From the NCBI GenBank assembly GCA_003550325.1, contig QKWP01001260.1:62258-126257 (forward strand): a stretch of 64,000 nucleotides of DNA. The letters are read 5' to 3'. The position numbers and the translations under genes were made by a program. The notes under the pieces were generated by a model, which saw only the letters and a program-made list of their open reading frames with translations, was not told where the DNA came from and did no database searches. Positions 46,481-56,779 of this stretch are shown here, piece by piece. This stretch comes from Gigaspora rosea. Taxonomy: Eukaryota > Glomeromycota > Glomeromycetes > Diversisporales > Gigasporaceae. The number at the start of each line of letters is the position of its first letter. The first letter of the stretch is position 1.

Positions 46481-46791
46481 TTTTAAGAAGATAAATTTTA
46501 TAATTTAAATAGTTTTGAAATATTTTTAAGTATGTAAAGTTAATTGAATCGAAAAATTTAATACAAAGAGCAAAGAAAACATTTTATCTTATTTATATCT
46601 AAAGACTAAATTTAATCTATCTAGTTTTTTTAATGAATATAACTGATAATATATTTGATTTCATAAACTTTAAATTAATGCAATGCATTTCAAATTAAAT
46701 AGATTTATTCCAAAAAGGAATAAAGATATAAATATTTAACTCTATTCAAAAATCTGCAAATTATTTCAAATTAATGCAAACTAGGTGTTAT

Positions 46792-47072
46792 TAGCAGAGG
46801 TCTTTTTCAATTTTTAACAGCTGCCTACCTTGCTTTAATTCATTGGGAGTGCGTCAAGAGTAGCCCAGGTTGACATAAAGAGAGCATCTTCCTGCTTTGC
46901 AAGTACAATATAAATTTCTAATTATGTTATATAATTGGAAATTTTACTTTGTATTCGCAATGCAAGAAAATGCTCTCATTATGCAAACCTGAGTTATACT
47001 TGGCAATTCCAATGCACTTTTGATGCACTAAACAAGGTAGGTAGCTGTTAAAAATTGAAAATACCTCTGCTA
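46792..47072. mobile_element. MITE with 40 bp inverted ends
   Basis: The left end TAGCAGAGGTCTTTTTCAAT continues to ACAGCTGCCTACCTTG. The right end reads inward TAGCAGAGGTATTTTCAATT and on to ACAGCTACCTACCTTG. About 200 bp lie between them, with further partial symmetry (GCAAGAAAATGCTCTC against GAGAGCATCTTCCTGC). Expected 8 bp flanks do not match, so superfamily is unresolved. Confidence 0.7.
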
Positions 47073-47982
47073 TAGTTATTTTTACAATATATTAAAATTG
47101 TTACGTTAACATTTTTCTGGTTTAAAAATAGTGTGATAAATGTATTAAAATTATTTGGACATAGATGCAAACATATGCGCAACTATTTAAAACGTTATAT
47201 TTATTTTAGAAAGTAAGATAATGTTAAAAAATCATTCTCATTTAGAATATGTTCAATAATACGCAAAAAGAATATATAATAAAACTGCATTAAGTAATTT
47301 AGGCAATGATCTTTAAATTCTTAATTTTAGCTGAAAATTAAAATGTTTGGTTTTTTAGCCACCCAAAAGGAAATTTTTTAACAAATAGGCCTGCTTAATG
47401 GTAAAATTGGCTCAGGAACATTTTCACTTAGTTAGCTGCTGCAGCTTCATTAATAAAATTTTGTATAATTTTGGCTTAATTCTATGATATCTAGAATTAA
47501 TAAATATTACTATAAATAGGATACAATTAGAAAATATTAGGGAGCTTCCAGAAATCAGTTGATTTCAGGGTGGGTGGGTGGGTTAGCTGAAGCATCAGGT
47601 GTAATTCTGGCCAAAATTTCATAATTCTGGCCAAAGTTGCAAAATTATTTTTGACCAAAATTATAGATTTATTAATAAGAGTGTTGCTAAATTTCACCCT
47701 AGATGATATTACCTAGTTCGGAAATCAGATCAGCAATCGGATTGGAAACTGGTTCGAGGTCTGGATGAACAAGTGATGCACTTGCATCCAGATCACGTGG
47801 TCGACGTGCTCGACGTAGGACGTATGTATGAACACACGTACATACGAACACATGTACATAAGTATTACATTTTTTTCATTTGATTTATTTATTAATGCAA
47901 AAATTACCACATTTTCAGTACTCACATGGATGATATTTATTTAAGTAATACAGTTTTAATAATTCTCTATTGCGGTTTAAAC
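47073..47982. other. Intergenic DNA, no gene seen
   Basis: AT-rich DNA with a GGGTGGGTGGGTGGG run near 47570 and a small CACGTGGTCGACGTGCTCGACG palindromic patch near 47795-47815. The 66-residue minus frame at 47725-47925 has no support. Confidence 0.4.
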
Positions 47983-47984
47983 TA

Positions 47985-49687
47985 CAGTGGGGTTCCATAT
48001 TATTATGGACACTTTTGGGAGTGCCATCGCTCAAAATCAGGTAAGTAAACATGGCACGAAATTTATGTCACATGATCCGCTGATCCCACGGTACAATATA
48101 CTAAAATTTGGCGCAGTTTCATCAGATTGCGCCGAAGTTATGCAAGAGAAAGTAGAAAGTACCATTTTCAGATTTGTACGAAAATTGATTTTTGTAATTT
48201 TTTGATTTTTTTTTTTTTAAAAAAAATTCATAAAAAATCAATTTTTTGCCCAAATCAGTTCAAATTTCGCACAAATGTAGCGTGATACCCAGGTCACATT
48301 ACGCAATATAAAAAAAATTATATTTGTATGACGGATCAGCATAAAAAAACAAATGTGCATCTTAATTTTTTTTCCCACGAAAAATGGGCGTGAAAAAAGA
48401 TTTAACCGAAAGTCAGCGAGAAGCCATAATTTATGGACATCAATGAGGTGATTCACTTCGTACAATTGCAGCCGCAGCTAGTTGTAGTAAAAGTTCTGTG
48501 GGAAATGTCATAAAGCAGTACGGGGAGTCGGACACGAAAGTGCAAAAAAAAAGGACTAGTTGACCAAAAATTTTAACAACTTCAGATCTTGAAAACCTAA
48601 AAGATGTAGTTAAAGATGGCAACTGCCGTTTCAGCCTTACGCAAATGACCAACCTACACAATATTCAAACTGAAAAAATAATTTCTAAAACTACCATGCG
48701 CTGTTCTTTGCACAGTTTGGGCTTGTCCTCGTGTGTCGCCCCCCAAAAGCCTCTTATCACAGCTACGAATATGGAAAAAAGGTATGAATGGGCGCTTGAA
48801 CATCAGGATTGGTCTGTCCGGCACTTTAAACGTGTTTTATGGTCAGACGAGACCTATGTACATCTTTTTCTGGGTTCCCCTGGCCGTGTATGGCGTGAAC
48901 CAAGTGAAAAATGAGAAATCGATTGTATTGGTAATAGTGTAGGACGTAGTCCTGGACGTATGTATTGGGGCTGCTTCTCCTGGTTTGGGGTTGGGCCCCT
49001 TGCTCCTCTAAAATCTAATTCAAATGGTAAGTTACACCTTGAGATCCTCAGGAAGTACGCTGTCCCAACTATAAATAATTTTCTAGCAAATGATGATCGA
49101 GGTCGCCCAATCTTTGTCCAGGATAATGCAAGACCTCATCTTGACGGGGTGGGCCTAGAATATTTGAAGAAACACCGAATTCGTGTGATGGATTGGCCGC
49201 CACAAAGTCCGGATCTTAATCCGATTGAAAACCTGTGGAATGAGGTAAAGTGCTCTGTACGCCGTAAGGGAAGGCCAGGTAATCTTGCAGAGCTGGATGC
49301 TCTTGTTAAAAAATCGTGGTATGAAACACCACCAGAACTCTGCCGTAAACTGGTCACCAGTATCCCCAATCGGGTCGATGCTTGTATATTAGCTGGGGCA
49401 GACCCATTAAATATTAGAATATAATTTGTTTTTTTTTTTTATAATAAAATGTAAAGAAAAAAAAAGAAAGACAAAATGTAAAATTTTGACTTTCGTACAA
49501 ATGAAAAAATCGAATTTTTAGAATTTTTTGCATAATTTTTGCATGACGTAATAAAACTGCACCAAATTTTAGTATGTTGTACCGTGAGATCGGCGGGTCA
49601 CGTGACATAAATTTCGTGCCATGTTTACTTACCCGATTTTGAGTGATGGCTCCCCAAAAGTGTCCATAATAATATGGAACCCCACTA
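47985..49687 (+). mobile_element. Tc1-type transposon with about 200 bp inverted repeats
   Basis: The left end is CAGTGGGGTTCCATATTATT after a TA at 47983-47984. The right end reads inward TAGTGGGGTTCCATATTATT. Similarity continues about 200 bp inward through GGTAAGTAAACATGGCACGA and AATATACTAAAATTTGG. The outermost right bases (CCCCACTATG) deviate from a perfect terminus and the right TA is unclear, so that end has mutated. A single transposase frame with three stops occupies the middle. Degenerate relatives are at 56120-56240 and 59930-61575. Confidence 0.9.
48384..49424 (+). pseudogene. Tc1 transposase (DD34E) with three in-frame TGA codons
   Basis: One reading frame of 347 codons runs from ATG 48384 to TAA 49424, a normal Tc1 length, interrupted only by TGA at 48444, 48561 and 48912. 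It has no frameshift. N-terminal helix-turn-helix: KDLTESQREAIIYGHQ, then GDSLRTIAAAASCSKSSVG. Catalytic residues by position: Asp155 (WSDETYV), Asp247 (VQDNARPH) and Glu282 (SPDLNPIENLW), with 34 residues between the last two, the DD34E signature of Tc1. The C-terminus is TSIPNRVDACILAGADPLNI. Each TGA sits where Arg (CGA) would suit the family, for example between GHQ and GDSL, so C-to-T decay is likely. As it stands only fragments could be made unless TGA is read through. Confidence 0.92.
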
Positions 49688-49689
49688 TG

Positions 49690-50321
49690 TACAGTCGGCT
49701 ACATGTAAATATAAATTCTTATATACCACTTCATACACTTGTGTTGCTTTGCTTATGTTCAGCAATACAGACAGGGCTCGCTTCGCTCACCCTGTAGTTG
49801 CTACGCTTCAGCTGTCGTCTCCACTTCACTCCCTTTTCTAAATATTCGATACAACCATAACTAATCTACTCTAATTTACTCTAACCTAACACTACCCCAA
49901 TTTAACGGCTCAACAAAATTTCATGATGAGCAAAATAAACAAATACATATCTAAAATACCCCAAATGCTACAATAAAAAAAGAATAGCCTAACCCGAATT
50001 TTGCTTATAGGACAAAAAAAAAAGTGGACACTCTAACTATACTGACTCCAAAAACAACAAAATCCACACTGGCAACTCTCTAACTACAATGACATGACTC
50101 TATACGTCTAACTACGGTGACAGCAGCTCCAAAATAACACAGCACCAAAAACGAATAATTCAATACTGGCAATTCTCCAATTACTGTGAATGACATAAAC
50201 AAGAGAAATCCAACTATTAGCTGTTCTAAAAAATAGTGGTATTAGTTAAACAACGTTTCATGAAGCGAAAAAAAAAAGTAGCCAACAAAGACTCCAATAA
50301 CAACATTACAAGCAAGATAAC
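49690..50321. other. Repetitive intergenic DNA
   Basis: Includes GGGCTCGCTTCGCTCACCC, a small palindromic motif near 49784, CTCTAATTTACTCTAACCTAA repeats, and the first copy (about 50120-50300) of a module repeated in the next frame (GGCAATTCTCCAA, GTTAAACAACGTTTCATGAA, GTAGCCAACAAAG). Confidence 0.45.
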
Positions 50322-50747
50322 ATGATGTCAAAAACAATGAACCCACCAACTGGTTACTCCAATACAACAACAGCAACTCTAAAATTACATGGGCCAAAAG
50401 CGATGAATTTCACACTGGTGATTTTCCAACAATGGCGAACTACGACTTCAACAAGAGCAATTCAACTGTTTAAAAAAATGGGGTTAGTTAAACAAGATTT
50501 TGTGAAACAAAAAAAACAAGGTAGCCAACAAAACTTACTACAATACGGTGATAGCGACTCCAAACACGGCATACAAAGTAAAGAAATCTACGACAGCGAT
50601 TCTTTAAACATAGCAGTACCTAAAATAAAACAGCGTTGGTTAATATCGTATAAGAAAGAAGTTAAAATACAAAAAAAAAATACTTATATAGATCTGATAT
50701 TGTATAACCAGTGTGACCAAAACAATAACGTTCTTCACCTGGCATAG
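50322..50747 (+). CDS. Hypothetical protein, 141 residues, part of a duplicated module
   Basis: Open frame from ATG 50322 to TAG, Gln/Lys/Asn/Ser-rich, for example LVKQDFVKQKKQGSQQNLL. Its DNA at about 50350-50540 is a diverged duplicate of 50120-50300, where the corresponding reading (LVKQRFMKRKKKVANKDSN) is interrupted by stops. No domain, signal peptide or membrane segment is visible. It may be the one open copy of a decaying repeat; I do not recognise a family. Confidence 0.35.
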   Translation: MMSKTMNPPTGYSNTTTATLKLHGPKAMNFTLVIFQQWRTTTSTRAIQLFKKMGLVKQDFVKQKKQGSQQNLLQYGDSDSKHGIQSKEIYDSDSLNIAVPKIKQRWLISYKKEVKIQKKNTYIDLILYNQCDQNNNVLHLA

Positions 50748-51454
50748 GTGATATCACCTAGGGTGAAAACTAGTTATACACTATTAATAATATTAGATAA
50801 TTAATAACTTTTGAACTACTGGACCAAATTTGATGATCAACTACCAAAATGATCCTCTCAATAAGAGGATTCTAGCGAGCCAAAATCGTTAAAATCCAAT
50901 CACAGGATCCTGTGATCAGAATAGATTTGTGTTACTATAATCATGAAATAATTTTTAAATAGAGCTTCTTAACTTGCTTTATTTTATTTTAATCAGCTCT
51001 ATTATTAGGTCTGTTACTTAAAAAAGTAAAAAAGGTTTTTTTAACTAATTTATTTTTGGTTTACTATTTATTTTCTTTTGAGGTATCATAGCAAATCACA
51101 AATATTCTAGTCAATATATTTATTTCAAGCTAGCAACTATTTATCTATATAAAGAATATTTTTGTTAAGTGTAGACTGAACATCTTTTAGGGCATGTGCT
51201 TCAGACATACTGGCATTCTTATTTTGATCAATATGCTCTTCAATTTTTTTTTCACTTAGGCAGTTTCGCTATATTTTATTAAGATACTAAGTATATTGCT
51301 ATAGTAATATACTTGTTTACTTCTAATTTGCAAATCTGACATTACCTAGCTGCCTTAAAGGTGCCCAAGTACAATCTGCTGCACTAATTTGAAGATAAAT
51401 CTACTAGAGGCTATGTTAAACTAGCCTAAGTGCCACACCATCATCACGAAATTT
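50748..51454. other. Intergenic DNA, no feature seen
   Basis: No sustained frame or terminal repeats. A short palindrome-like GGATCCTGTGATC lies near 50907. Confidence 0.45.
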
Positions 51455-51720
51455 TATATATAGATATTAATCGATATATAACAGTTAATCGTTTTATATC
51501 GATTAAAAAATAATGATATATCGATTAACTGGTTAAAAATCGATATATATCTATAATCGATATATATTATTTTCTATATTATAATCATTATATATCTATA
51601 AATCGATTATAATTGTAATTATTTGAAACAATATATAACGATTAACAGATCTTTAACAATTATATACCTGTAACAAAAAGTTCAACCCAAATGCACTGGG
51701 TAAAAAAAAAAAAAATTTTA
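51455..51720 (-). repeat. Dispersed ATCGATATAT-rich repeat, copy 2
   Basis: Inverse-oriented relative of 1-330. ATTAAAAAATAATGATATAT, ATTATAATCGATTT-type words and ATAACGATTAACAGATCTTT occur in the reversed order, ending at a CACTGGGT phrase and an A run near 51710. Confidence 0.65.
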
Positions 51721-51789
51721 AAAAGTTCAAAATCTCTTAAGTCTGTTTAATCCACAAGCTACCAAGGATCATAAATATATATACCACAA

Positions 51790-52815
51790 ATTGTGGCAAA
51801 AAACTTAAAAAAAAAAAAAGCATTTTTGAACGATTTTTATCACTCTCTTTCTTTTACCCCCTCTTTCTTTTTTACCCCTCTCTTTTTTTTTCTTTTTTCT
51901 CTTCTTTTTTTTCTTTTTCTTTTTTTTTTAATATTTCGAATACTTTCAAAATAGTTTGGGATTAGTAGATCTGTAATCTGAACCATATCAAGGACGCGTT
52001 TGACTAATATTTTCAAAATGTTTCGATGATTTTTGATGATTGTACTACAAAATCAGATTAGATTTTTATTTATTTTTTTTGTTTATAATTTAGGTCTTCT
52101 ATCAATTTTACATTGTTTTTTCGTTTTCCTTTTGTTTGTTTTATTTTTTTAGTTTTGGTTTGTTTTTTTTTATTTTTTATTTTTTTTTATTTTCAATTGT
52201 TTTTATTTTATTTCTACACTTTACCACATGCACTTTGCAAAAAATTCAACAACTTTCGATACTTTGCGCACGCTAACTCAGCCTTTCGATACTTTGCAAG
52301 AACATACAACTAATTTTTTCAGCAATTTCTAAATTTCAAGAACGCAAGTTTTTGCAAGGTTTTGTTTTATTTATTTTTTTTTATGTTTTTTGTTTTTTTG
52401 TTTATTTTTATCAATTTATTTTATCCCAGCACTTTGTGAAAACCTTCAATGATTTCTGAATTGCAAGATTATGAACTCTTACTTCAGGGAATGGAGATTT
52501 GGGGCTTTATTTATTTTTTATTTAGTTTGCTTATATTTTTGTTTTTTGTTTGTTTTCTTCTTTTTTACTTATTTTTAATTTTATTTTATTTTATTTATCC
52601 CTTTCTTCTTTCAGAACATTGCAAGAAAATGACTTGACTTTCTGGCACTTTACAAGAATTTTGGCACTTTGCAAGAAGTTGCGAATATGAGTGAATATAA
52701 GCAAATATGAGTGAATATTAGCAAATATAATAGTTTTTATTTCTTTTTTGTTTTTTTTGTTATTTTTTCAGTTTTGTTTTTTGTTTGTTTTTTATAGCAC
52801 TTTTTAGAAAGTTTC
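51790..52815. other. Pyrimidine-rich low-complexity DNA with ACTTTGCAAGAA words
   Basis: 51840-51930 is CTTTTTTTTC-type. 52080-52600 alternates T-rich tracts with short phrases CACTTTGCAAGAA, TTTCGATACTTTGC and GCGAATATGAGTGAATAT repeated about ten times. Open frames at 52113-52313 and 52449-52637 are Phe/Leu-only products of the composition. Confidence 0.55.
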
Positions 52816-53210
52816 GAATATGAGCGAATATAAGCGAATATGATAGTTAAACAAAGAAGAAGAGAAATAATAGCTAACTATAGGGTAAGAAAAATAAGTG
52901 TATAGAGCTAGTTATATGACGAAGTATAAAAGTAGTTTAAAATATTACTATTTTTCCATTTTCGTTTTTTTGGTTATTTTTTGTTATTTTTTTTTATTTC
53001 AGGAAGTATCAAATATAAGCGAATATTAACAAATATAAGTGAATATTATAGTTAAAACAAATAAGAAAAGAAATAATAGCCAACTGCAGGGTGAGAAAAA
53101 TAAGTATATAGAGCTAGTATTATATGATGAAATGTGAAAGAGTTCAAAATATTACTATTTTTTTATTTTTTTTATTATTTTTTTGGGATTAGTTTTTTTT
53201 TTTGTTTTTA
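52816..53210 (+). repeat. Tandem duplication of about 190-200 bp
   Basis: Copies at about 52816-53000 and 53030-53210 share GCGAATAT, ATAGTTAAA, GAAATAATAGC, GGGTAAGAAAAATAAGT or GGGTGAGAAAAATAAGT, ATAGAGCTAG and TTAAAATATTACTATTTTT. Both end in a T tract. Confidence 0.75.
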
Positions 53211-53289
53211 TTTTTTTTGTTATTTTTTTCATTTTTTTGTAGAAAATGTATAATAATATATAATAAAATGTAAAATAATAATAATAAAT

Positions 53290-54341
53290 AAAAGGGGTAT
53301 GGCGACATAGTATAGTCGGATAGTTGTCACCCCAAGTAGTTGTAGTAAAGGTACAGAGTTTGAATCCCACTGGAGACAATTTCGAAGAATTTATCTGTAT
53401 TATGGTAACCCAGATTCTAAGCACAGATTTACAAATCTGTTTTCTAGATTATACCAACTCATATTAGGAGCTTTGGCGCTGTATTATGCACAGAACTGAG
53501 GCGCATAGATCCTGGAGAGAACAGGTACTATGTTACACACAGAACCATAGGACAAAGGGAAATCATACTTGGCAAGTCCCAAGTAGAAAGGTAGCTGGAT
53601 CTTCGACAGTACCTAATAGGAATCGGACGGGGACTGACTGGTAGTAGACTGATCGTAAACGGACTTACGACAAAAGGGTTTATGGTAGGCCCTACTAACT
53701 GGACCGCTGGGGTTGCACTGGAGGAAAAGGACATGTGTTTCAGAATCATGTACCAGGGGGAGCTCCTGGGTTCGCCAGGGCAGCCAACCCTTCCGGGTCC
53801 TCGGATTGGAAATAGAAAGGCAACCTGGGGAAAGAAAGCTTATGGGAAAAAGAAATCGAAAAAAGAATAGGATGGTACTGGGGTCAGGTAAACTCTACAA
53901 GGTCAGAAGTAGGTAGTGATAGCGGTTAGGTAACCACTCCTAACTGCAAGTGTTGGTTTTGGCAAATGCATACGCTACCTAAGTGTAGGTAATACTTGTG
54001 TGGGACAGGAACCGCTCTACCAAGTTTCCCACTGGGATAAGCTAGTCCTAAGGGGGACTGATTAGCATCCAGAACAGTTTTTTGGTGATACAAGACGAGC
54101 TAATAGGAGGCAGGGATCAGATGGTTTAAATAGACAATGCCCGTATGTGGGTTGCAGGTATGACAGCTAGTATAGAACCTTTGGGTGGCTACTTAAATAG
54201 GCAACCAAAAGTTGCAGATGAGGCTAGTTGTACTCTCGTTAATGTACAAATGTCAGATATCCCTCCATGTAGGGCCGGGGTCTAATTATCTTGAATAAAA
54301 AAGCTTTTTCTCGAAGTGGGCACTTTGACTTGAAAAAATAA
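53290..54341 (+). mobile_element. SINE-like unit with pol III-type head and A-rich tail
   Basis: About 1.05 kb, clearly GC-richer than both flanks. The head has an A-box-like CATAGTATAGTCGG (53306-53319) and a B-box-like GAGTTTGAATCCCAC (53356-53370), spaced as in tRNA-derived promoters. The body shows no conserved long frame; frames at 53528-53916 overlap in different registers. The 3-prime end runs into GAAAAAATAAATAATAATAA. ATAATAATAAAT occurs at 53278-53289 and again at 54342-54353, possibly a target duplication, although the sequence is low complexity. No cloverleaf folds convincingly, so it is not called a tRNA. Confidence 0.45.
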
Positions 54342-54353
54342 ATAATAATAAAT

Positions 54354-55194
54354 GAAAAAAATAAAATTTTATATTAAATTGCGAAATCTTGTGAAAATAT
54401 GTGAAACATGTAAAAATCTGTAAAATGTTTAAAAATAAGTATACAATATAATAGTATTGTTATTAGTGATTTTTAATCTGCTATCTAACGATTATTACTG
54501 ATTATTACCGATTACTATTTTAATCAATAGTCCTTGTTAGGGGGGATTTAAATCGATTACTATCCATTAATGATAAAAATTGATAGTAATCCTTGTACAA
54601 ATTTTGGTAATGATAATGGCTTCTTTTTTCTTCGTATTCCTTTAACTAACTAGGAATTTACTAAGGACAAATTAAGGAGAGAGGGTAAACATAAAAAATA
54701 TCAAAAGCCAAGAAAATAAAAAAACAAAAAGAAAAACAAACAAAAAAAAAAGGAAGAGGAAAACAAAAAAGAAAAAAAATGACATGGTAAATCACAAAGA
54801 CTAGTCTAACAAAAAACAAAAACCAATAGAAAAAAAAAGAGAAAATACTATTATAACCCATGGTAGATTGAATAAAAATTATATAACAAATGCAACTATT
54901 GTATATCTCTACTATAAAGCTATCTATGCCTTAACTAATATATTCTTTCAACTATACGCCCAACCTCGGATATCCCTAAACCATCAACTAAGCTATATTA
55001 TATGGAGTAGCACTGAAACTGTATTTGTAAAAAATACATTACGTGGTTGCATTCTACTGGGTCCATCCAGATTTGGAAAGTAAACAATACTAATCTTTTG
55101 GAGGTGGTAAACCAAATTCTCACTTTTTATTGAAAATTTTGGAAAATGGCAAGAAGACGAGAAAGATGATACAAAGAAATCACTTGTAAGAAAT
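54354..55194. other. Intergenic AT-rich DNA
   Basis: A-rich at 54690-54850, where a Phe-rich minus frame is compositional. At 54868-55083 a 71-residue plus frame (INHQLSYIIWSSTETVF-like) has no recognisable motif. Nothing else is supported. Confidence 0.4.
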
Positions 55195-55506
55195 TTAAAG
55201 GAGAGTGTTGTTGGAAATCTCTTTTTTTTTGCTATTCTCTGTTATATAGTCACAGGTAACTTCGTCGACAGAGTGGAAATGACGACTCCACCAAAATTTT
55301 TCGTACAAAAGCGCCACCTTCTGCCAGTTATCTTGTACCAAAACACTTTTGGTTTGCATGCTGAATATATCAAAGGAGTTCCTAGATGATAGTAATAGTG
55401 GACCTTTGTAAAAACTATAGGTCCAGTGTACTTTTACCCATGCTCTAACAAAAAACTTTTTGTTTTCTTCTGTCAAAAATTTGGTCCAAGTGATTGTCAG
55501 AAAGAG
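55195..55506 (-). CDS. Open frame of unknown family, possibly a gene remnant
   Basis: The frame is open from just after a TAA at 55509-55507 down to a stop at 55195. It includes FFVRAWVKVHWTYSFYKGP, DIFSMQTKSVLVQDNWQKVA and LLYEKFWWSRHFHS. Tryptophan and charged residues are frequent and no low-complexity bias is seen, which is unlike the background and suggests a former coding region. No ATG begins the coding-like part, so it may be a 3-prime fragment or exon. It is followed downstream by decayed DNA and a Tc1 end at 56120. I do not recognise it. Confidence 0.35.
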   Translation of the reverse strand, partial: LFLTITWTKFLTEENKKFFVRAWVKVHWTYSFYKGPLLLSSRNSFDIFSMQTKSVLVQDNWQKVALLYEKFWWSRHFHSVDEVTCDYITENSKKKEISNNTLL

Positions 55507-56119
55507 TTATTGATATAATGTATGCTCTTCAAATACTAGGCTATTAGTCCCTTTTTTTTATTTGAATATATCAATAAAATAAGCTTTGTTAATATCTATA
55601 GATTGTGGTTTATAGCTATTACTTTAATATAGTATACTATTTTGTCTATCAAGATTATTTTTTGCTACAATTTATAAGCCAGCTATTGCAATTGTTCATT
55701 TTGCAATTGGTCTTACTCAATAGTAGTTTGTATTTATAATTTTGGAACAAATATCTCTATTTTCTTTATTCTATTCTGTTTATTCAGTATCTAATATTAA
55801 TTTTTTGTTTTAATCAAACTATTTATTAAAGTCTTCTTTTTGTATTAAGTTAGAAATTTGTTATTAGAGTTTTTATAAAAATAATTTTTGGAAATAACTT
55901 TAAAAACTTTATTTCTTTCATTATGCTAGTAGCTTTTTCAGAGCTCTTAATTAGACTATTTGTAGAATAATTAAAAATAATAGATCTAGTAGTTTGAGTT
56001 TCATTAATAGTTTTCATATTAGCTATTTTTGGTAATAGCTTAAAAGTTCATTTGTTCCTATTGTTAAAGGGATTTTTCTTTAGTGCATTAGCATTGTAGA
56101 GGTTATAATCTGTACAATG

Positions 56120-56240
56120 AAAATAACAACTGTACTATGAGATTAGCTAAACACATGATATAAATTTTGTACTGCAGTTACTTACCCAATTTTGAGTAAT
56201 AGTTTTTTCAAAAGTGTTCATAATAATATTGTACTATACT
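56120..56240 (-). mobile_element. Degenerate Tc1 inverted-repeat end
   Basis: ACACATGATATAAATTTTGT, CAGTTACTTACCCAATTTTG and AAAAGTGTTCATAATAATAT align with the right end of the 47985-49687 Tc1 element with many changes. The matching left end and a clear transposase were not found; 55560-56100 may hold unrecognisable remains. Confidence 0.65.
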
Positions 56241-56249
56241 ATACATTTT

Positions 56250-56771
56250 TTAAAATAGAAAACTTTTATTTAAGATATCTTTATGAGTTCTTGACCAAAT
56301 TCAATAAAAATTTTTTTTGAATTCTGCAGAACTTTAAAATTGAAATAAAAAAATTTTTATTGAATCTGGTTATGAACTCAAAGAAATATCTTCAATAAAA
56401 GTTCTTGTAAACAATTTTAGTGCAGCTTCTTTGAGATATATATATATTTTTGGAAATAAAAACTTTTATTAAAAATATCTTTATAAGTTCTTGACCAATT
56501 TCAATAATTTTTTTTTATTTGAATTCTACTAATTTGCAGAATTCAAATAACAAATTTTTATTGAATTTGGTCAAGAACTCATAAAGATATCTTTGATAAA
56601 TATTTTTTATTTTCAAAAATATATATCACAAAAAAGCTGTGCCAAAATTATTTACAAGAACCTTTATTAAAGATTTCTTAGAAGTTTGTGCACAAATTTA
56701 ATAAAAATTTTTATTTTAATTCTATGGTGCTGTAAATTTAAATAAAAAAAATTTATTAAATTTGATCAAGA
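56250..56771. repeat. Palindromic satellite block, part 1
   Basis: Units of about 200 bp, each built as an inverted repeat. ATCTTTATGAGTTCTTGACC and TTCAATAAAAATTT are followed by their reverse complements, then AATTTTAGTGCAGCTTCTTT and ATATATATTTTTGGAAAT. The array continues at 58778-59420 after an insertion. Confidence 0.75.
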
Positions 56772-56779
56772 ACTTATAG
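56772..56779 (+). repeat. Left target-site duplication ACTTATAG
   Basis: Agrees at 7 of 8 positions with ACTTATAA at 58778-58785. Joining the flanks restores the satellite phrase AAGAACTTATAAAGATATC. Confidence 0.75.

Noticed and set aside
46792..47072. hAT assignment for this MITE
   Set aside because: The 8 bp flanks GGTGTTAT and TAGTTATT do not match, so no superfamily was given.
53297..53380. A tRNA gene
   Set aside because: A- and B-box-like motifs are present, but I could not form acceptor and anticodon stems, so only a SINE-like promoter is proposed.
53528..53916. Three overlapping open frames
   Set aside because: They lie in different registers and strands within the SINE-like unit, and none has domain-like features.
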